A DNA stretch of 64,000 nucleotides from the NCBI RefSeq assembly GCF_000219215.1, contig NC_015723.1, forward strand, positions 558,001 to 622,000. The letters are read 5' to 3'. Numbering within the stretch: position 1 is the stretch's first letter; every line of letters begins with the position of its first letter. Position numbers and translations under genes: made by a program. This DNA comes from Cupriavidus necator N-1 (lineage in GTDB: Bacteria > Pseudomonadota > Gammaproteobacteria > Burkholderiales > Burkholderiaceae). The notes under the pieces are model-generated. The model worked only from the letters and a program-made list of their open reading frames with translations. It was not told where the DNA came from and ran no database searches. Positions 34,813-43,695 of the stretch are shown in pieces.

Positions 34813-36015
34813 TCAGATAATCCCTGCCGCGCGCCATGCCTCGCGCTGCGCCGCGCCGATGCCAAGGCCTTCCAGCACCGCGTCGGTATGCTGGCCAAGC
34901 GCGGGGGCGGGGTTGGGCAGTGCGCCGGGGGTGGCGCTCAGCTTCGGTACGATGCCGGGCAACTGGACGGGTGTGCCGTCCGGCAATTGCGCGTCCAGGA
35001 TCATGTCGCGCGCGCGGTAGTGCGGATCGCTGGCGATATCGGCGATGTCGTAGATCTTGCCCGCGGGGATGCGGGCGCCATTGAGGGCGTCGAGGGCCGC
35101 TTCGAGGCTGCGCTGTGCCGCCCATTCGCCAATGGCGGCGTCGAGCATCGCAACCTGGCTGACCCGGCCGTCGTTGTGGGCCAGGGCCGGGTCGTCGCGC
35201 AGGTCGGGGCGCTCGATCATATCCATCAGCCGCCTGAAGATGCCATCGCCATTGCCGGCGATCAGCACGTACTTGCCGTCGGCACAGCGGTACGCATTGG
35301 TGGGCGCGATGCCGGGAAGACTGCTGCCGGCCGCTTGCCGCACGGTGCCGAACACCGAGTATTCCGGCAACAGGCTCTCCATCATGCTGAACACCGACTC
35401 GTACAAGGCCACATCCACGACCTGGCCCTGGCCGCCGTTCTGCTCCCGGTGCCGCAACGCCAGCAGGATGCCGATCACACCGTGCAGGGCGGACAGGGAG
35501 TCGCCGATCGATACCCCCACGCGCACCGGGGTGCGGCCCGGCTCGCCGCTCAGGTGGCGCAAGCCGCCCATCGCTTCGCCAATGACGCCGAAGCCCGGCC
35601 GGTCGCGATAGGGCCCGGTCTGGCCATAGCCGGACACGCGCAGCATCACCAGCCCGGGGTTGGCCGCCCGCAGGCTGTCCCAGCCCAGGCCCCAGTTTTC
35701 CAGCGTGCCCGGGCGGAAGTTCTCGATCAGCACGTCGCTTTGCGCGGCCAGCTTGCGCACGACTTCCTGGCCTTGCGCCGTGCGCAGGTCCAGCGTGACG
35801 GACTGCTTGTCGCGGGACTGTGCCTCCCACCAGACCGAGGTGCCTTCATGCAACAGCCGCCACTTGCGCAGCGGATCGCCCGTGCCGGGCGGCTCGACCT
35901 TGATGACTTCCGCGCCGAACGCCGCCAGCATGCGCGCGGCAAACGGCCCGGCGATCAGTTGCCCCAGTTCCAGGACGCGTACGCCGGCAAGGGGCTTTGA
36001 CTTGCTTGTTTCCAT
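34813..36015 (-). CDS. CaiB/BaiF-family (class III) CoA-transferase
   Basis: A 400-residue enzyme with GVRVLELGQLIAGPFAARMLAAFGAEVIKVEPPGTGDPLR, the typical N-terminus, the catalytic Asp region SRDKQSVTLDLRTAQGQEV, and VLIENFRPGTLENWGLG. It transfers CoA between carboxylic acids. The start at 36015 (METSKSK) is eight bases from AGGAG; another ATG two codons upstream is too close to it. First gene of the CoA-transferase/lyase/VOC/Bug operon and divergent from a LysR regulator (~280 bp apart) that probably controls it. Confidence 0.92.
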   Translation of the reverse strand: METSKSKPLAGVRVLELGQLIAGPFAARMLAAFGAEVIKVEPPGTGDPLRKWRLLHEGTSVWWEAQSRDKQSVTLDLRTAQGQEVVRKLAAQSDVLIENFRPGTLENWGLGWDSLRAANPGLVMLRVSGYGQTGPYRDRPGFGVIGEAMGGLRHLSGEPGRTPVRVGVSIGDSLSALHGVIGILLALRHREQNGGQGQVVDVALYESVFSMMESLLPEYSVFGTVRQAAGSSLPGIAPTNAYRCADGKYVLIAGNGDGIFRRLMDMIERPDLRDDPALAHNDGRVSQVAMLDAAIGEWAAQRSLEAALDALNGARIPAGKIYDIADIASDPHYRARDMILDAQLPDGTPVQLPGIVPKLSATPGALPNPAPALGQHTDAVLEGLGIGAAQREAWRAAGII

Positions 36016-36294
36016 CTCCATAGCTCCTGCTGTGTGCTGGAGATAGTGGGTCAAAAGCCGTTGCCTGGTAATCGATGGATTCTCAACCGTCCTTTCCTTG
36101 CAGGAAAAGGTGGCCCGTGTTGCCGCTAGGGAGCCCCGCGACCGGCACAACCCGCCGCTTTGCCAGCTATCCCAGGCGGATCAAGGCTTGCATTGAGATG
36201 CCGGGGGGCGGGCGTGCCATTTGACAAGGCGCGATCGGCTTACTAGCCTTTCCTGACTTTCAACCCGGTCAGCGCGCTTCGCCAGTGCAATACG

Positions 36295-37212
36295 ATGATC
36301 AATCCTGCCCATTTCGATCTCCAGTCCCTGCGTGTCTTCCAGCTGGTGGCCCAGTGCGGCGGGCTGACGCAGGCGGCGAACAAGTCACACATGACGCTCT
36401 CGGCCCTGAGCAAACGGATCGCGGACCTTGAGCGCACGGTGGGATGCGCACTGTTCCTGCGCGTTCGGCGTGGGCTTGAGCTGACGCCCGCTGGCCATGA
36501 GCTGGTCCAGCATGCGCGCATGGTGCTCGACAAGGTCAACCAGATGGCGGGCGAGATGAGCGACTTCGCCACCGGCGTGCGCGGACACGTCAAGGTCTGG
36601 GCCAATACGTCAGCCGTGATCCAGTTTCTTCCGCACGACCTGGCAAGCTTCCTCGTCTCGCAGCCGCTGATCAGGATCAGCCTGGAGGAGCGCCTGAGCC
36701 AGGACGTGGTGGTGGCGCTACTGTCCGGTGAAACCGATATCGGCGTGTTCGCCGACAACGTGCCGGCTTATGACATCAGGAAGTCCGTCTATCGGCGCGA
36801 CCGCCTGGTCGTCCTGGTGCCTGCCGGACATCCGCTGGCCGGGCGCTCGGAAGTGAGTTTCGACGAAACCCTGGAGTACGACTTTGTCGGCCTCAACCAG
36901 GGCAGCTCGCTGCTGCAGCGTCTGACCGCCGCTGCATCGGCACTGGACAAGGTCGTGCGGCTGAGGATCCAGGTCAGCAGCTTCGATGCGATCTGCCGGA
37001 TGATCGAGGCGGGGTTGGGCATCGGCGTCCTGCCAGATGGCGCGGTCCGGCCCGAACTGCTGGGTGCCGGGCTGCATGCCGTCTACCTGTCCGACGCCTG
37101 GGCATCACGCATTCTCTGGCTGGGCGTGAGGGACGAAGCGGGTCTCCTGCCGGAGGCAAGGACGCTCCTGGAGCATCTGCGCGCAGCGGGGTCGGCCAGC
37201 GCGAGTTGTTGA
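36295..37212 (+). CDS. LysR-family regulator (of the CoA-transferase operon)
   Basis: A 305-residue LTTR. Winged HTH at residues ~7-65 (FDLQSLRVFQLVAQCGGLTQAANKSHMTLSALSKRIADLERTVGCALF, then RVRRGLELTPAG), linker helix, and a periplasmic-binding-like effector domain to the C-terminus. Divergent placement next to the CoA-transferase operon is the usual arrangement for LysR control; the effector is probably a pathway acid. I did not find a convincing T-N11-A box by eye in the shared intergenic region. Confidence 0.9.
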   Translation: MINPAHFDLQSLRVFQLVAQCGGLTQAANKSHMTLSALSKRIADLERTVGCALFLRVRRGLELTPAGHELVQHARMVLDKVNQMAGEMSDFATGVRGHVKVWANTSAVIQFLPHDLASFLVSQPLIRISLEERLSQDVVVALLSGETDIGVFADNVPAYDIRKSVYRRDRLVVLVPAGHPLAGRSEVSFDETLEYDFVGLNQGSSLLQRLTAAASALDKVVRLRIQVSSFDAICRMIEAGLGIGVLPDGAVRPELLGAGLHAVYLSDAWASRILWLGVRDEAGLLPEARTLLEHLRAAGSASASC

Positions 37213-37310
37213 TGACATGGATGTGCCGTGATGCCGGTCACCGACGGCCCACAGGACGCATTTCACCGTCAGCACGGCCTGCCAGGAGATGACGGTGCGC
37301 CTAGCGGCGG

Positions 37311-38222
37311 CTAGTCACGCAAATGCTCGTCCATGAATTTCCGGAATATTTCCATGCTCGGTGCCTCGGTTCGCCCCGCCAGGGTGAAAAAGGCATAGCG
37401 GGGGCCGTCATCGACCGCTGGGGTAGTGTCCAGTTCGCATAGTTTTCCTGCGGCAATCTCCGCACGCACTGCCGCGACGATGCTGAACAGTATCGCGTCG
37501 GAATCCAGCACAGCTTCGACCAGGCTCCGGACATTCTCGCACCTGAGGCTCAGGCAATGCTCCGGATCGGCGCGCGGTCCGAAGCGCTTCACGAGGTTGC
37601 GCGCGACTTCCGTGCTGAGCGGGGCGGAAGCCAGCGGATAACGCATGACATCGTCAAACGTCACAGCGTCTCCGCCGGCGGCCTGTTGCACAAGCGGATG
37701 TCCTGTGCGGCAGATAAAGCGACCCTGCAACGCGTTCAGCAACTCGTGGCGAAGGTCCGTTGCTGGCGCCACGCTGCTCACCTCCACGACGACTGCATCA
37801 AGCGATCGCTGACGCAGTTGGATCATCAGCGCATCGGAAGTACCAAGCGACACGCTGACCTGTATGCCGGGATGGTGCCTGGCCATGAATCGCAGAAACG
37901 GCGTCGCCAGCACTGCGCCCGGCCCGGCGCCCAGGCCGACGCGGATGGCACCCAGGTGGTGGTGGTGGAACAGTTCGACGCTGCGATGCAGTTCCGCTTC
38001 CTCGAACACGATGCGCCGGGCCCGGTTGGCAATCAGCTCCCCCAATGGGGTCAGCACATTGCGCTTGCCGTGCCGGTCGATCAGGCGGCCTCCCAGTTCA
38101 TCCTCCAACGTCTGGATGCTCCGGCTCAGCGCGGACTGGGTCAGGTGCAGGCGTTGCGCCGCCTGGCTGAAGGATGCCATATCCGCCACCATCAGCAGAT
38201 GCTTGAGATGTTTAAGATGCAT
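37311..38222 (-). CDS. LysR-family regulator (of the Bug/M20 unit)
   Basis: A 303-residue LTTR with MHLKHLKHLLMVADMASFSQAAQRLHLTQSALSRSIQTLEDELGGRLIDR as the DNA-binding segment and an effector domain following. It is divergent from the Bug-protein/M20 peptidase pair with a 114-bp gap that has a LysR-type box (38267-38281). Convergent with the preceding LysR gene, ~98 bp between stops. Confidence 0.9.
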   Translation of the reverse strand: MHLKHLKHLLMVADMASFSQAAQRLHLTQSALSRSIQTLEDELGGRLIDRHGKRNVLTPLGELIANRARRIVFEEAELHRSVELFHHHHLGAIRVGLGAGPGAVLATPFLRFMARHHPGIQVSVSLGTSDALMIQLRQRSLDAVVVEVSSVAPATDLRHELLNALQGRFICRTGHPLVQQAAGGDAVTFDDVMRYPLASAPLSTEVARNLVKRFGPRADPEHCLSLRCENVRSLVEAVLDSDAILFSIVAAVRAEIAAGKLCELDTTPAVDDGPRYAFFTLAGRTEAPSMEIFRKFMDEHLRD

Positions 38223-38266
38223 TGCGCACTTTGTAATGAGATTTTTGAATAAATTTTAGACTGATA

Positions 38267-38281
38267 ATGCATTGGACGCAT
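38267..38281. promoter_or_regulatory. LysR-type T-N11-A box
   Basis: ATGCATTGGACGCAT is an inverted repeat ATGC-N7-GCAT that contains T-N11-A, in the gap between the divergent LysR and Bug genes, 56 bp before the Bug start. Likely recognition site of the adjacent LysR protein. Confidence 0.55.
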
Positions 38282-38336
38282 GATGGATGGCACTTTACGA
38301 TCCGATTCCACAAGAACACGGATTGAGGAGACAGCC

Positions 38337-39335
38337 ATGACCCGATTCAAGAACGTCGGCCGCCGTTGGCTCGGCGGCTTGGTTGCAGCACTGCTTTTTG
38401 CCGGCCTGGCGCCGGCACACGGCTTTCCTGACCGGCCGGTAACGCTGATGGTGCCGTTCCCGGCGGGCGGCCTCTCCGACGTTGTTGCCCGGAACCTGAA
38501 CGGGCCCCTCGCCCGGCAGTTCGGGCAGCCGGTCATCGTCGAAAACCTCGGGGGAGCTGGTGGAGCAATTGCCGCGCAGAAGGTCCTTCACGCACCGGCC
38601 GACGGCCATTTGCTATTGCAGGCAGGGCCCGGCGAACTCATCACTACGCCGCTGGCCAATGCCGCAATCAAATTCAGGAGCGAGGATTTCCGGCTGGTGC
38701 ATATGGTCGGCGCTGTCGATCTTGCCATCCTGGTGCGCAGGGATCTGCCGGTAAAGGATGTCGACGAACTGGCCGCCTATGCCGCGCAGGCAGCCAAGGC
38801 CGGCAAACCACTGACGTACGCGAGCGTCGGCATCGGCTCGCTCTATCACCTCCTGGGGGCGCATATGTCCCAAACCATCGGAGCGCCGATGACTCACGTG
38901 CCATACAAGGGCGGCGCGCCCGTGATCCAGGACCTCGTTGGCGGAATCGTCGATATCTTTATCTCGCCGTTTGGCAAGCCTGATATCGAACGCATGCGCA
39001 CCGGCCAGGTCAGGATGCTGGCGGTCCTGTCGCCCACACGCGTGGATGCAGTGAAGTCGGTGCCCAGCGTCAATGAAAGCAAGGCGCTGCGGGGCTTCAA
39101 CTATTCAACCTGGGCCGGGATCTTCGTGAAGAAGGACACTGCCGAGCCGGTTGTGCAAGCAGTGCACAACGCGATTGTGCATACGCTGGCCGACCCCTCG
39201 GTGCGTGCCAGCCTGGATACCGCGAACCTGCCTGCGTCCAAGCCGGTGTCGCTTGCAGAAAGTCAGAAGGCCTATCAGCAGAGCATCGAACAATACCGCG
39301 GCATTGCCCGCGCCATCGGCTTGCAGCCGCAATAA
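38337..39335 (+). CDS. Bug-family (TctC-like) periplasmic solute-binding protein
   Basis: A 332-residue exported protein. Signal peptide MTRFKNVGRRWLGGLVAALLFAGLAPAHG, then FPDRPVTLMVPFPAGGLSDVVARNLNGPL, PVIVENLGGAGGAIAAQKVLHAPADGH and MTHVPYKGGAPVIQDLVGGIVDIF, the Bug hallmarks. The start at 38337 has GAGGAG and the signal peptide. It lies 7 bp before an M20 amidohydrolase gene, so its ligand may be an N-acyl amino acid or similar amide; that is inference. Confidence 0.92.
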   Translation: MTRFKNVGRRWLGGLVAALLFAGLAPAHGFPDRPVTLMVPFPAGGLSDVVARNLNGPLARQFGQPVIVENLGGAGGAIAAQKVLHAPADGHLLLQAGPGELITTPLANAAIKFRSEDFRLVHMVGAVDLAILVRRDLPVKDVDELAAYAAQAAKAGKPLTYASVGIGSLYHLLGAHMSQTIGAPMTHVPYKGGAPVIQDLVGGIVDIFISPFGKPDIERMRTGQVRMLAVLSPTRVDAVKSVPSVNESKALRGFNYSTWAGIFVKKDTAEPVVQAVHNAIVHTLADPSVRASLDTANLPASKPVSLAESQKAYQQSIEQYRGIARAIGLQPQ

Positions 39336-39342
39336 GGACGCC

Positions 39343-40518
39343 ATGCATCCCATCCTGGCCGCGCTGCGGGACAGCGCCGAAGAGTTCGTAGCAGTTCGCC
39401 GTGACCTGCACCGGCATCCGGAACTCGGCTTCGAGGAACATCGCACCAGCGACATCGTGGCCAGCCTGCTCGCCGAATGGGGCTATGAGGTCGAGCGCGG
39501 GCTGGGGACAACGGGTGTCGTCGCCCGCCTTCGACGCGGTACGGGCAACCGCAGCCTTGGCATCCGCGCCGACATGGATGCCTTGCCGATAGAAGAGGCC
39601 ACAGGGCTCCCCTATGCCAGCTGCCATCCCGGCGTAATGCACGCCTGCGGGCATGATGGGCATACCACCATGATACTTTGCGCAGCAAAGTATCTCGCCC
39701 GGCGCGGCGGTTTCAGTGGAACCCTGAACCTTATCTTCCAGCCGGCAGAGGAGGGGTTGGGCGGTGCAAAGAAGATGATGGAGGACGGACTGTTCAGGAA
39801 GTACCCTTGCGATGCCGTCTTCGCCATGCACAATGTACCGGGCACCGCATCGGGCCGTCTGCTCTTGCGTGAGGGCGCGGCGCAGGCTTCGGCCGACAAC
39901 GTGACCATTACGCTGGAAGGCGTCGGTGGCCATGCAGCGATCCCACACCACGCGGCCGATCCTGTCGTGGCCGGCGCCTCCATCGTGATGGCCTTGCAGA
40001 CCATCGTGGCGCGCAATGTCGATCCGCTGCAAGCGGCGGTCATTACCGTGGGCGCGTTCCAGGCCGGTACCGTCTCCAATATCATTCCCTCGCATGCCGT
40101 GCTCAGGCTGAGTGTCCGCGCACTGGACCGCGATGTGCGAGAGCAGATCGAACAGCGTGTCAGGGATCTGGTATCGGCGCAGGCGCAGAGCTATGGCGTC
40201 ACGGCGCAGGTCGATTATCAGCGCGGGTACCCAGTCCTGGTGAATACGCCGGCTGAAACGGCGTTCGCGAGCCAGGTCGCCCTGGAGTTACTGGGCCCGA
40301 GCCACGTCAATTGCCAGGCGTCGCCCATTGCCGCCAGTGAGGACTTTGCCTTCATGCTGGATGCCGTGCCCGGCTGCTACCTGTGGATTGGAAACGGCGA
40401 AGGCGGAAAGGTCGGAGGCTGCTCGGTCCACAATCCCGGCTACGACTTCAATGACGGGAACATTGCTGTCGGTGCGGCGTATTGGGCCCTGCTATGCGAA
40501 CGTTTCCTCGTGGACTAA
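39343..40518 (+). CDS. M20-family amidohydrolase (hippurate hydrolase/N-acyl-amino-acid deacylase type)
   Basis: A 391-residue binuclear metallo-amidohydrolase. RRDLHRHPELGFEEHRTSDIV, metal ligands in RADMDALPIEE and HPGVMHACGHDGHTTM, the catalytic Glu pair in FQPAEEGLGGAKKMMEDG and the dimerisation domain GVGGHAAIPHHAADPV are all present. It hydrolyses N-acyl amino acids or related amides in the cytoplasm. Co-transcribed with the Bug protein upstream. Convergent with a glutamine synthetase paralogue 79 bp on; no terminator was seen between them. Confidence 0.92.
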   Translation: MHPILAALRDSAEEFVAVRRDLHRHPELGFEEHRTSDIVASLLAEWGYEVERGLGTTGVVARLRRGTGNRSLGIRADMDALPIEEATGLPYASCHPGVMHACGHDGHTTMILCAAKYLARRGGFSGTLNLIFQPAEEGLGGAKKMMEDGLFRKYPCDAVFAMHNVPGTASGRLLLREGAAQASADNVTITLEGVGGHAAIPHHAADPVVAGASIVMALQTIVARNVDPLQAAVITVGAFQAGTVSNIIPSHAVLRLSVRALDRDVREQIEQRVRDLVSAQAQSYGVTAQVDYQRGYPVLVNTPAETAFASQVALELLGPSHVNCQASPIAASEDFAFMLDAVPGCYLWIGNGEGGKVGGCSVHNPGYDFNDGNIAVGAAYWALLCERFLVD

Positions 40519-40597
40519 CGATCGGCCGGCGGGATGCACAGTCTTCCATCACCGGCTGGGCCGCCAGCGTTCGTCGTCCCAGCGCCACCTACGGTGA

Positions 40598-42073
40598 TCA
40601 AATGTCGAAGTAGAGTTGGAATTCCCACGGGTGCGGCCGCACCTTCAATGTATCGATCTCGCGCGTGCGCTTGTAGTCAATCCAGGTGCTGATCAGGTCT
40701 TCAGTGAAAACATCACCTTTTCGCAGGAACGCTGAGTCGGCTTCCAGCGCACAAAGCGACTCTTCGAGGGAGCCTGGTACCTGCCGGATGCGGGCGGCTT
40801 CCTCCGGTGGCAGATCATAGATGTTCTTGTCGAGCGGGTCGCCGGGGTCCGTCTGGTTTTCAATGCCGTCCAGGCCGGCGAGCAGCATTGCCGAGAAGGC
40901 GAGGTAGGCATTGGCCGACGGGTCAGGACAGCGAAATTCAACGCGCCTGGCGCTCGGGGAATCCGAAACCATTGGAATCCTGGCCGCGGCGGATCGGTTG
41001 CGCTGCGACATGGCCAGATTGACAGGCGCCTCGTATCCGGGCACCAGTCGCTTATAGGAGTTTGTGCTCGGTGCGCAGAAAGCCATCAGCGCGGGGGCGT
41101 GGCTGAGCAAGCCGCCTATATACCAACGGCACATCTGGGACGTCTGCGCCCAACCGTTCTTGTCATAGAAGAGGTTCTCGGCGTCGCGCCAGAGGCTCTG
41201 GTGGCAATGCATGCCGCTCGCGTTGTCGGCAAACAGGGGCTTGGGCATGAAGGTGGCGACCTTGCCGTGGCGGCGCGCAACGTTCTTGCAGATGTACTTG
41301 TACATCATCACGTTGTCTGCCATGCGCATCAGTGGCGCAAAGCGCATGTCGATTTCGTTCTGGCCGGCCGTGGCGACCTCATGGTGATGCACCTCGACCT
41401 GGATGCCGGCCTGCATCAGCGCGAGCACGATTTCGGAGCGGATGTCCTGCAGCGTATCGCTCGGCGGCACGGGAAAATACCCTCCCTTGTAGCGCTGCTT
41501 GTAGCCGAGATTGCCGCCACCATAGGCGCCTTCGTCACGGCCCGAGGTCCATTCGCCTTCGGCGGATTCGACATGGTAGTAGCCAGAGTGCTGGTCCTGT
41601 CCGAAGCGGATGGAGTCGAAAATAAAGAATTCCAGTTCGGGGCCAAGGTAGCAAACCGTGGCAAGACCGGTTTGCCGGAGATACAACTCTGCCTTGCGTG
41701 CGATGTGGCGCGGATCGCGTGAGTACGGCTGGTGCAGGACAGGGTCCAGCACGTCGCAGATCAGCGCCAGCGTTGGTGCTGCGCAAAACGGATCGATGAA
41801 TGCCGTGGCCGGGTCAGGCCTGACTAGCATGTCGGACTCATGGATTTCCTGGAACCCGCGAATGGAAGACCCGTCGAAGCCGATGCCGGCCGAGAACAAG
41901 TCGTCGTTGACTTCCGGCAGCGTGATCGAGAAGTGCTGCCACACGCCGGGCAAGTCGGTGAACCTGAGGTCAACGACCTGGATTGCGTGCGTCCGGATCA
42001 GATCGATGACTTCGCCGGGATTTTGCGGCGGCGCAACGTGATAGCTGCCGGGTTCTATTGAGACCATGCCCAT
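40598..42073 (-). CDS. glnA: Type I glutamine synthetase paralogue
   Basis: A 491-residue GS. Core motifs: IGFDGSSIRGF, LGPELEFFIFD, VEVHHHEVATAGQNEIDMRFAPL, FMPKPLFADNASGMHCHQSLW (NGSGMHxHxS type, with A for G), KRLVPGYEAPVNLAMSQRNRSAAARIP and the adenylylation loop KNIYDLPPEE with its Tyr, so GlnE control is possible. The N-terminus (VSIEPGSYHVAPPQNPGEVIDLIRTHAIQ) differs from housekeeping GlnA. The ATG at 42073 is five bases from GGAGG; an upstream ATG at 42085 has none. It stands apart from ntr genes, next to an amidohydrolase, and may serve ammonium handling in catabolism. Confidence 0.92.
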   Translation of the reverse strand: MGMVSIEPGSYHVAPPQNPGEVIDLIRTHAIQVVDLRFTDLPGVWQHFSITLPEVNDDLFSAGIGFDGSSIRGFQEIHESDMLVRPDPATAFIDPFCAAPTLALICDVLDPVLHQPYSRDPRHIARKAELYLRQTGLATVCYLGPELEFFIFDSIRFGQDQHSGYYHVESAEGEWTSGRDEGAYGGGNLGYKQRYKGGYFPVPPSDTLQDIRSEIVLALMQAGIQVEVHHHEVATAGQNEIDMRFAPLMRMADNVMMYKYICKNVARRHGKVATFMPKPLFADNASGMHCHQSLWRDAENLFYDKNGWAQTSQMCRWYIGGLLSHAPALMAFCAPSTNSYKRLVPGYEAPVNLAMSQRNRSAAARIPMVSDSPSARRVEFRCPDPSANAYLAFSAMLLAGLDGIENQTDPGDPLDKNIYDLPPEEAARIRQVPGSLEESLCALEADSAFLRKGDVFTEDLISTWIDYKRTREIDTLKVRPHPWEFQLYFDI

Positions 42074-42223
42074 ATCCGCCTCCATCGTCCGCCAGCAACA
42101 TCATTCAACATTAGCCTGTCAGATTCCGAATGGAAAGCGCCTCACCAACCTGCAGCCATTGCCGAATGGCTGTGGTCGCCAGCCTGACTCAAGCCGGCTT
42201 CCCCAGACTTTCGTTTGGTTCGC

Positions 42224-42703
42224 CTATTGTTCCCGCGCAGGCGATAGCACGAGTAGCGTAGACGTGCCATGGGCCAGGACGCGCCCGTCCCTCGCAAGCA
42301 CGCGAGCTTCCGCGGTAATGATTTGACGGCCGTGGCTGACAACGCGGCCTTCGACACGGACCCTGCCTGTATCAGGCTTGATCGGCCGGGAGAAATTTCC
42401 CTTGGTTTCGACAGTGGTGTAACCAGTGCCGGCGGGAAGAAGGGAGTTGGCTGCGCACGCGGCTGCGCTGTCAATCAGCGTCAGAGGCCATCCGCCGTGC
42501 ACCGAACCCATTGGATTGAGCAGTCTGGACGACGGCTCGCCTTCGAACGCGGCGAATCCGTCGCCGACCTCAACTAACCAGAAGTCGAGGACCTGTGAGA
42601 TAGGCGGCTGTGGCAGGTGACCGTCCACAATGGCTTGAAGAATTGCCCGGCCGTTCATGTTTGCGACGTCGGCGGGTGAGGCAAGGCCATATCGATATTC
42701 CAT
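42224..42703 (-). CDS. PaaI-family hotdog thioesterase
   Basis: A 159-residue protein with the PaaI-type signature RLLNPMGSVHGGWPLTLIDSAAACAANSLLPAGTGYTTVETKGNFSRPIKPDTG. It should hydrolyse an acyl- or aryl-CoA thioester. The start at 42703 (MEYRYGLASP) has GAGGAG upstream. It is divergent from a MarR gene with a strong palindrome in the gap, so MarR likely represses both. The 150 bp between its stop and the GS start show nothing else. Confidence 0.9.
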   Translation of the reverse strand: MEYRYGLASPADVANMNGRAILQAIVDGHLPQPPISQVLDFWLVEVGDGFAAFEGEPSSRLLNPMGSVHGGWPLTLIDSAAACAANSLLPAGTGYTTVETKGNFSRPIKPDTGRVRVEGRVVSHGRQIITAEARVLARDGRVLAHGTSTLLVLSPAREQ

Positions 42704-42730
42704 CTCGTCAGATCTCCTCTTCGTTGGTAT

Positions 42731-42763
42731 TATATGCAGATACAAACAATGCATCTGCATATA
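42731..42763. promoter_or_regulatory. MarR-type operator: 11-bp perfect inverted repeat
   Basis: TATATGCAGAT and ATCTGCATATA are exact complements separated by 11 bp. They fill the 68-bp gap between the divergent thioesterase and MarR genes, covering the likely promoter of both. Confidence 0.75.
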
Positions 42764-42771
42764 GTATCGAC

Positions 42772-43230
42772 ATGGAAAAGCGAAGGCAAGGAGCCAGGAG
42801 CCTGCGCGCAGACGCCGCTGCGGTTCTCGATGTCGATCTCGGCTGGTGGTCGCGCCTGTTGGCGCGCAGAATTACAGCGGAGCTGGATGAGGCCCTGGCT
42901 TCGTCTGGCCTGTCCAGCACGCAATTTGGATTGATGTGCCTGATCGCGTCAGCAACAGACGACACCCTTGGCTCGTTGGCGCAACGAGCCGGACTGAATC
43001 AATCGACAATGTCGAGGAATGTGGATCAGCTTGTCAGCACGGGGCTGGTGGAAGTCGTCACGTCCGAAGCGGATCGCCGCCGCCGCGCGGTGTGGTTGAC
43101 AGAGGCCGGCGCCTTTAAGTTGCAGCAGGCTCTGGCGCTGTGGCAGCCCGCCCACCGCGCGTTGCGGCAAAAGCTGGGCTCAGAGTTGCACGACATGGTA
43201 GGCGAGGTCGCGGCAAGGCTGGCAGAGTAG
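42772..43230 (+). CDS. MarR-family repressor
   Basis: A 152-residue winged-helix regulator: DLGWWSRLLARRITAELDEALASSGLSSTQFGLMCLIASATDDTLGSLAQRAGLNQSTMSRNVDQLVSTGLVEVVTSEADRRRRAVWLTEAG shows helices, HTH and the Asp/Arg-rich wing. It probably represses itself and the divergent thioesterase through the 42731-42763 palindrome and is released by an aromatic or acyl-CoA ligand. The start at 42772 lies nine bases after the palindrome; no strong ribosome binding site. Confidence 0.9.
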   Translation: MEKRRQGARSLRADAAAVLDVDLGWWSRLLARRITAELDEALASSGLSSTQFGLMCLIASATDDTLGSLAQRAGLNQSTMSRNVDQLVSTGLVEVVTSEADRRRRAVWLTEAGAFKLQQALALWQPAHRALRQKLGSELHDMVGEVAARLAE

Positions 43231-43309
43231 CGGCAGGGCGCCTGACCGACAACGACGCTGTTGTGGCATCCTTCCATTTCCAAAAAGAAAAAGAAGGATA
43301 GGGGTCAAC

Positions 43310-43600
43310 ATGTATAAGGGCTTGCTGGTAGTTGCGACCGTCGCGGCCGCCTTCATCTATTACAAAACGCACGCGCCTCTGGTAAATCCCGTTGCCCAGG
43401 CCGAGCCACAGCAGATCGAGGTTTCAGCCGTGGCAGCCACGGCGGAACCGGCATTTCGCTGCGAGGGCAAACAGCACTGCAGCCAGATGGCATCCTGCGC
43501 GGAAGCGCGCTTCTATCTGAAAAACTGCCCGGCGGTAAAGATGGATGGGGATGGCGACGGTATTCCATGTGAGACGCCACCCCTCCAGTGTATGTTTTGA
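43310..43600 (+). CDS. Excalibur-domain calcium-binding exported protein
   Basis: A 96-residue protein with an N-terminal membrane anchor or signal (MYKGLLVVATVAAAFIYYKTHAP) and a C-terminal Excalibur domain: CSQMASCAEARFYLKNCPAVKMDGDGDGIPCE, with the EF-hand-like DGDGDGIPCE loop and paired Cys. Probably periplasmic; the biological role is unknown. AAGGATAGGGG precedes the ATG. Confidence 0.88.
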   Translation: MYKGLLVVATVAAAFIYYKTHAPLVNPVAQAEPQQIEVSAVAATAEPAFRCEGKQHCSQMASCAEARFYLKNCPAVKMDGDGDGIPCETPPLQCMF

Positions 43601-43695
43601 CGCGCCGTTGCCGGGCCACGCTCTGCGGCTCACGCCTGCACGGCGACATTACTCATGAAGACAAGGGCAGGTCAGCGGTCGCATCAAGGCTGGGC

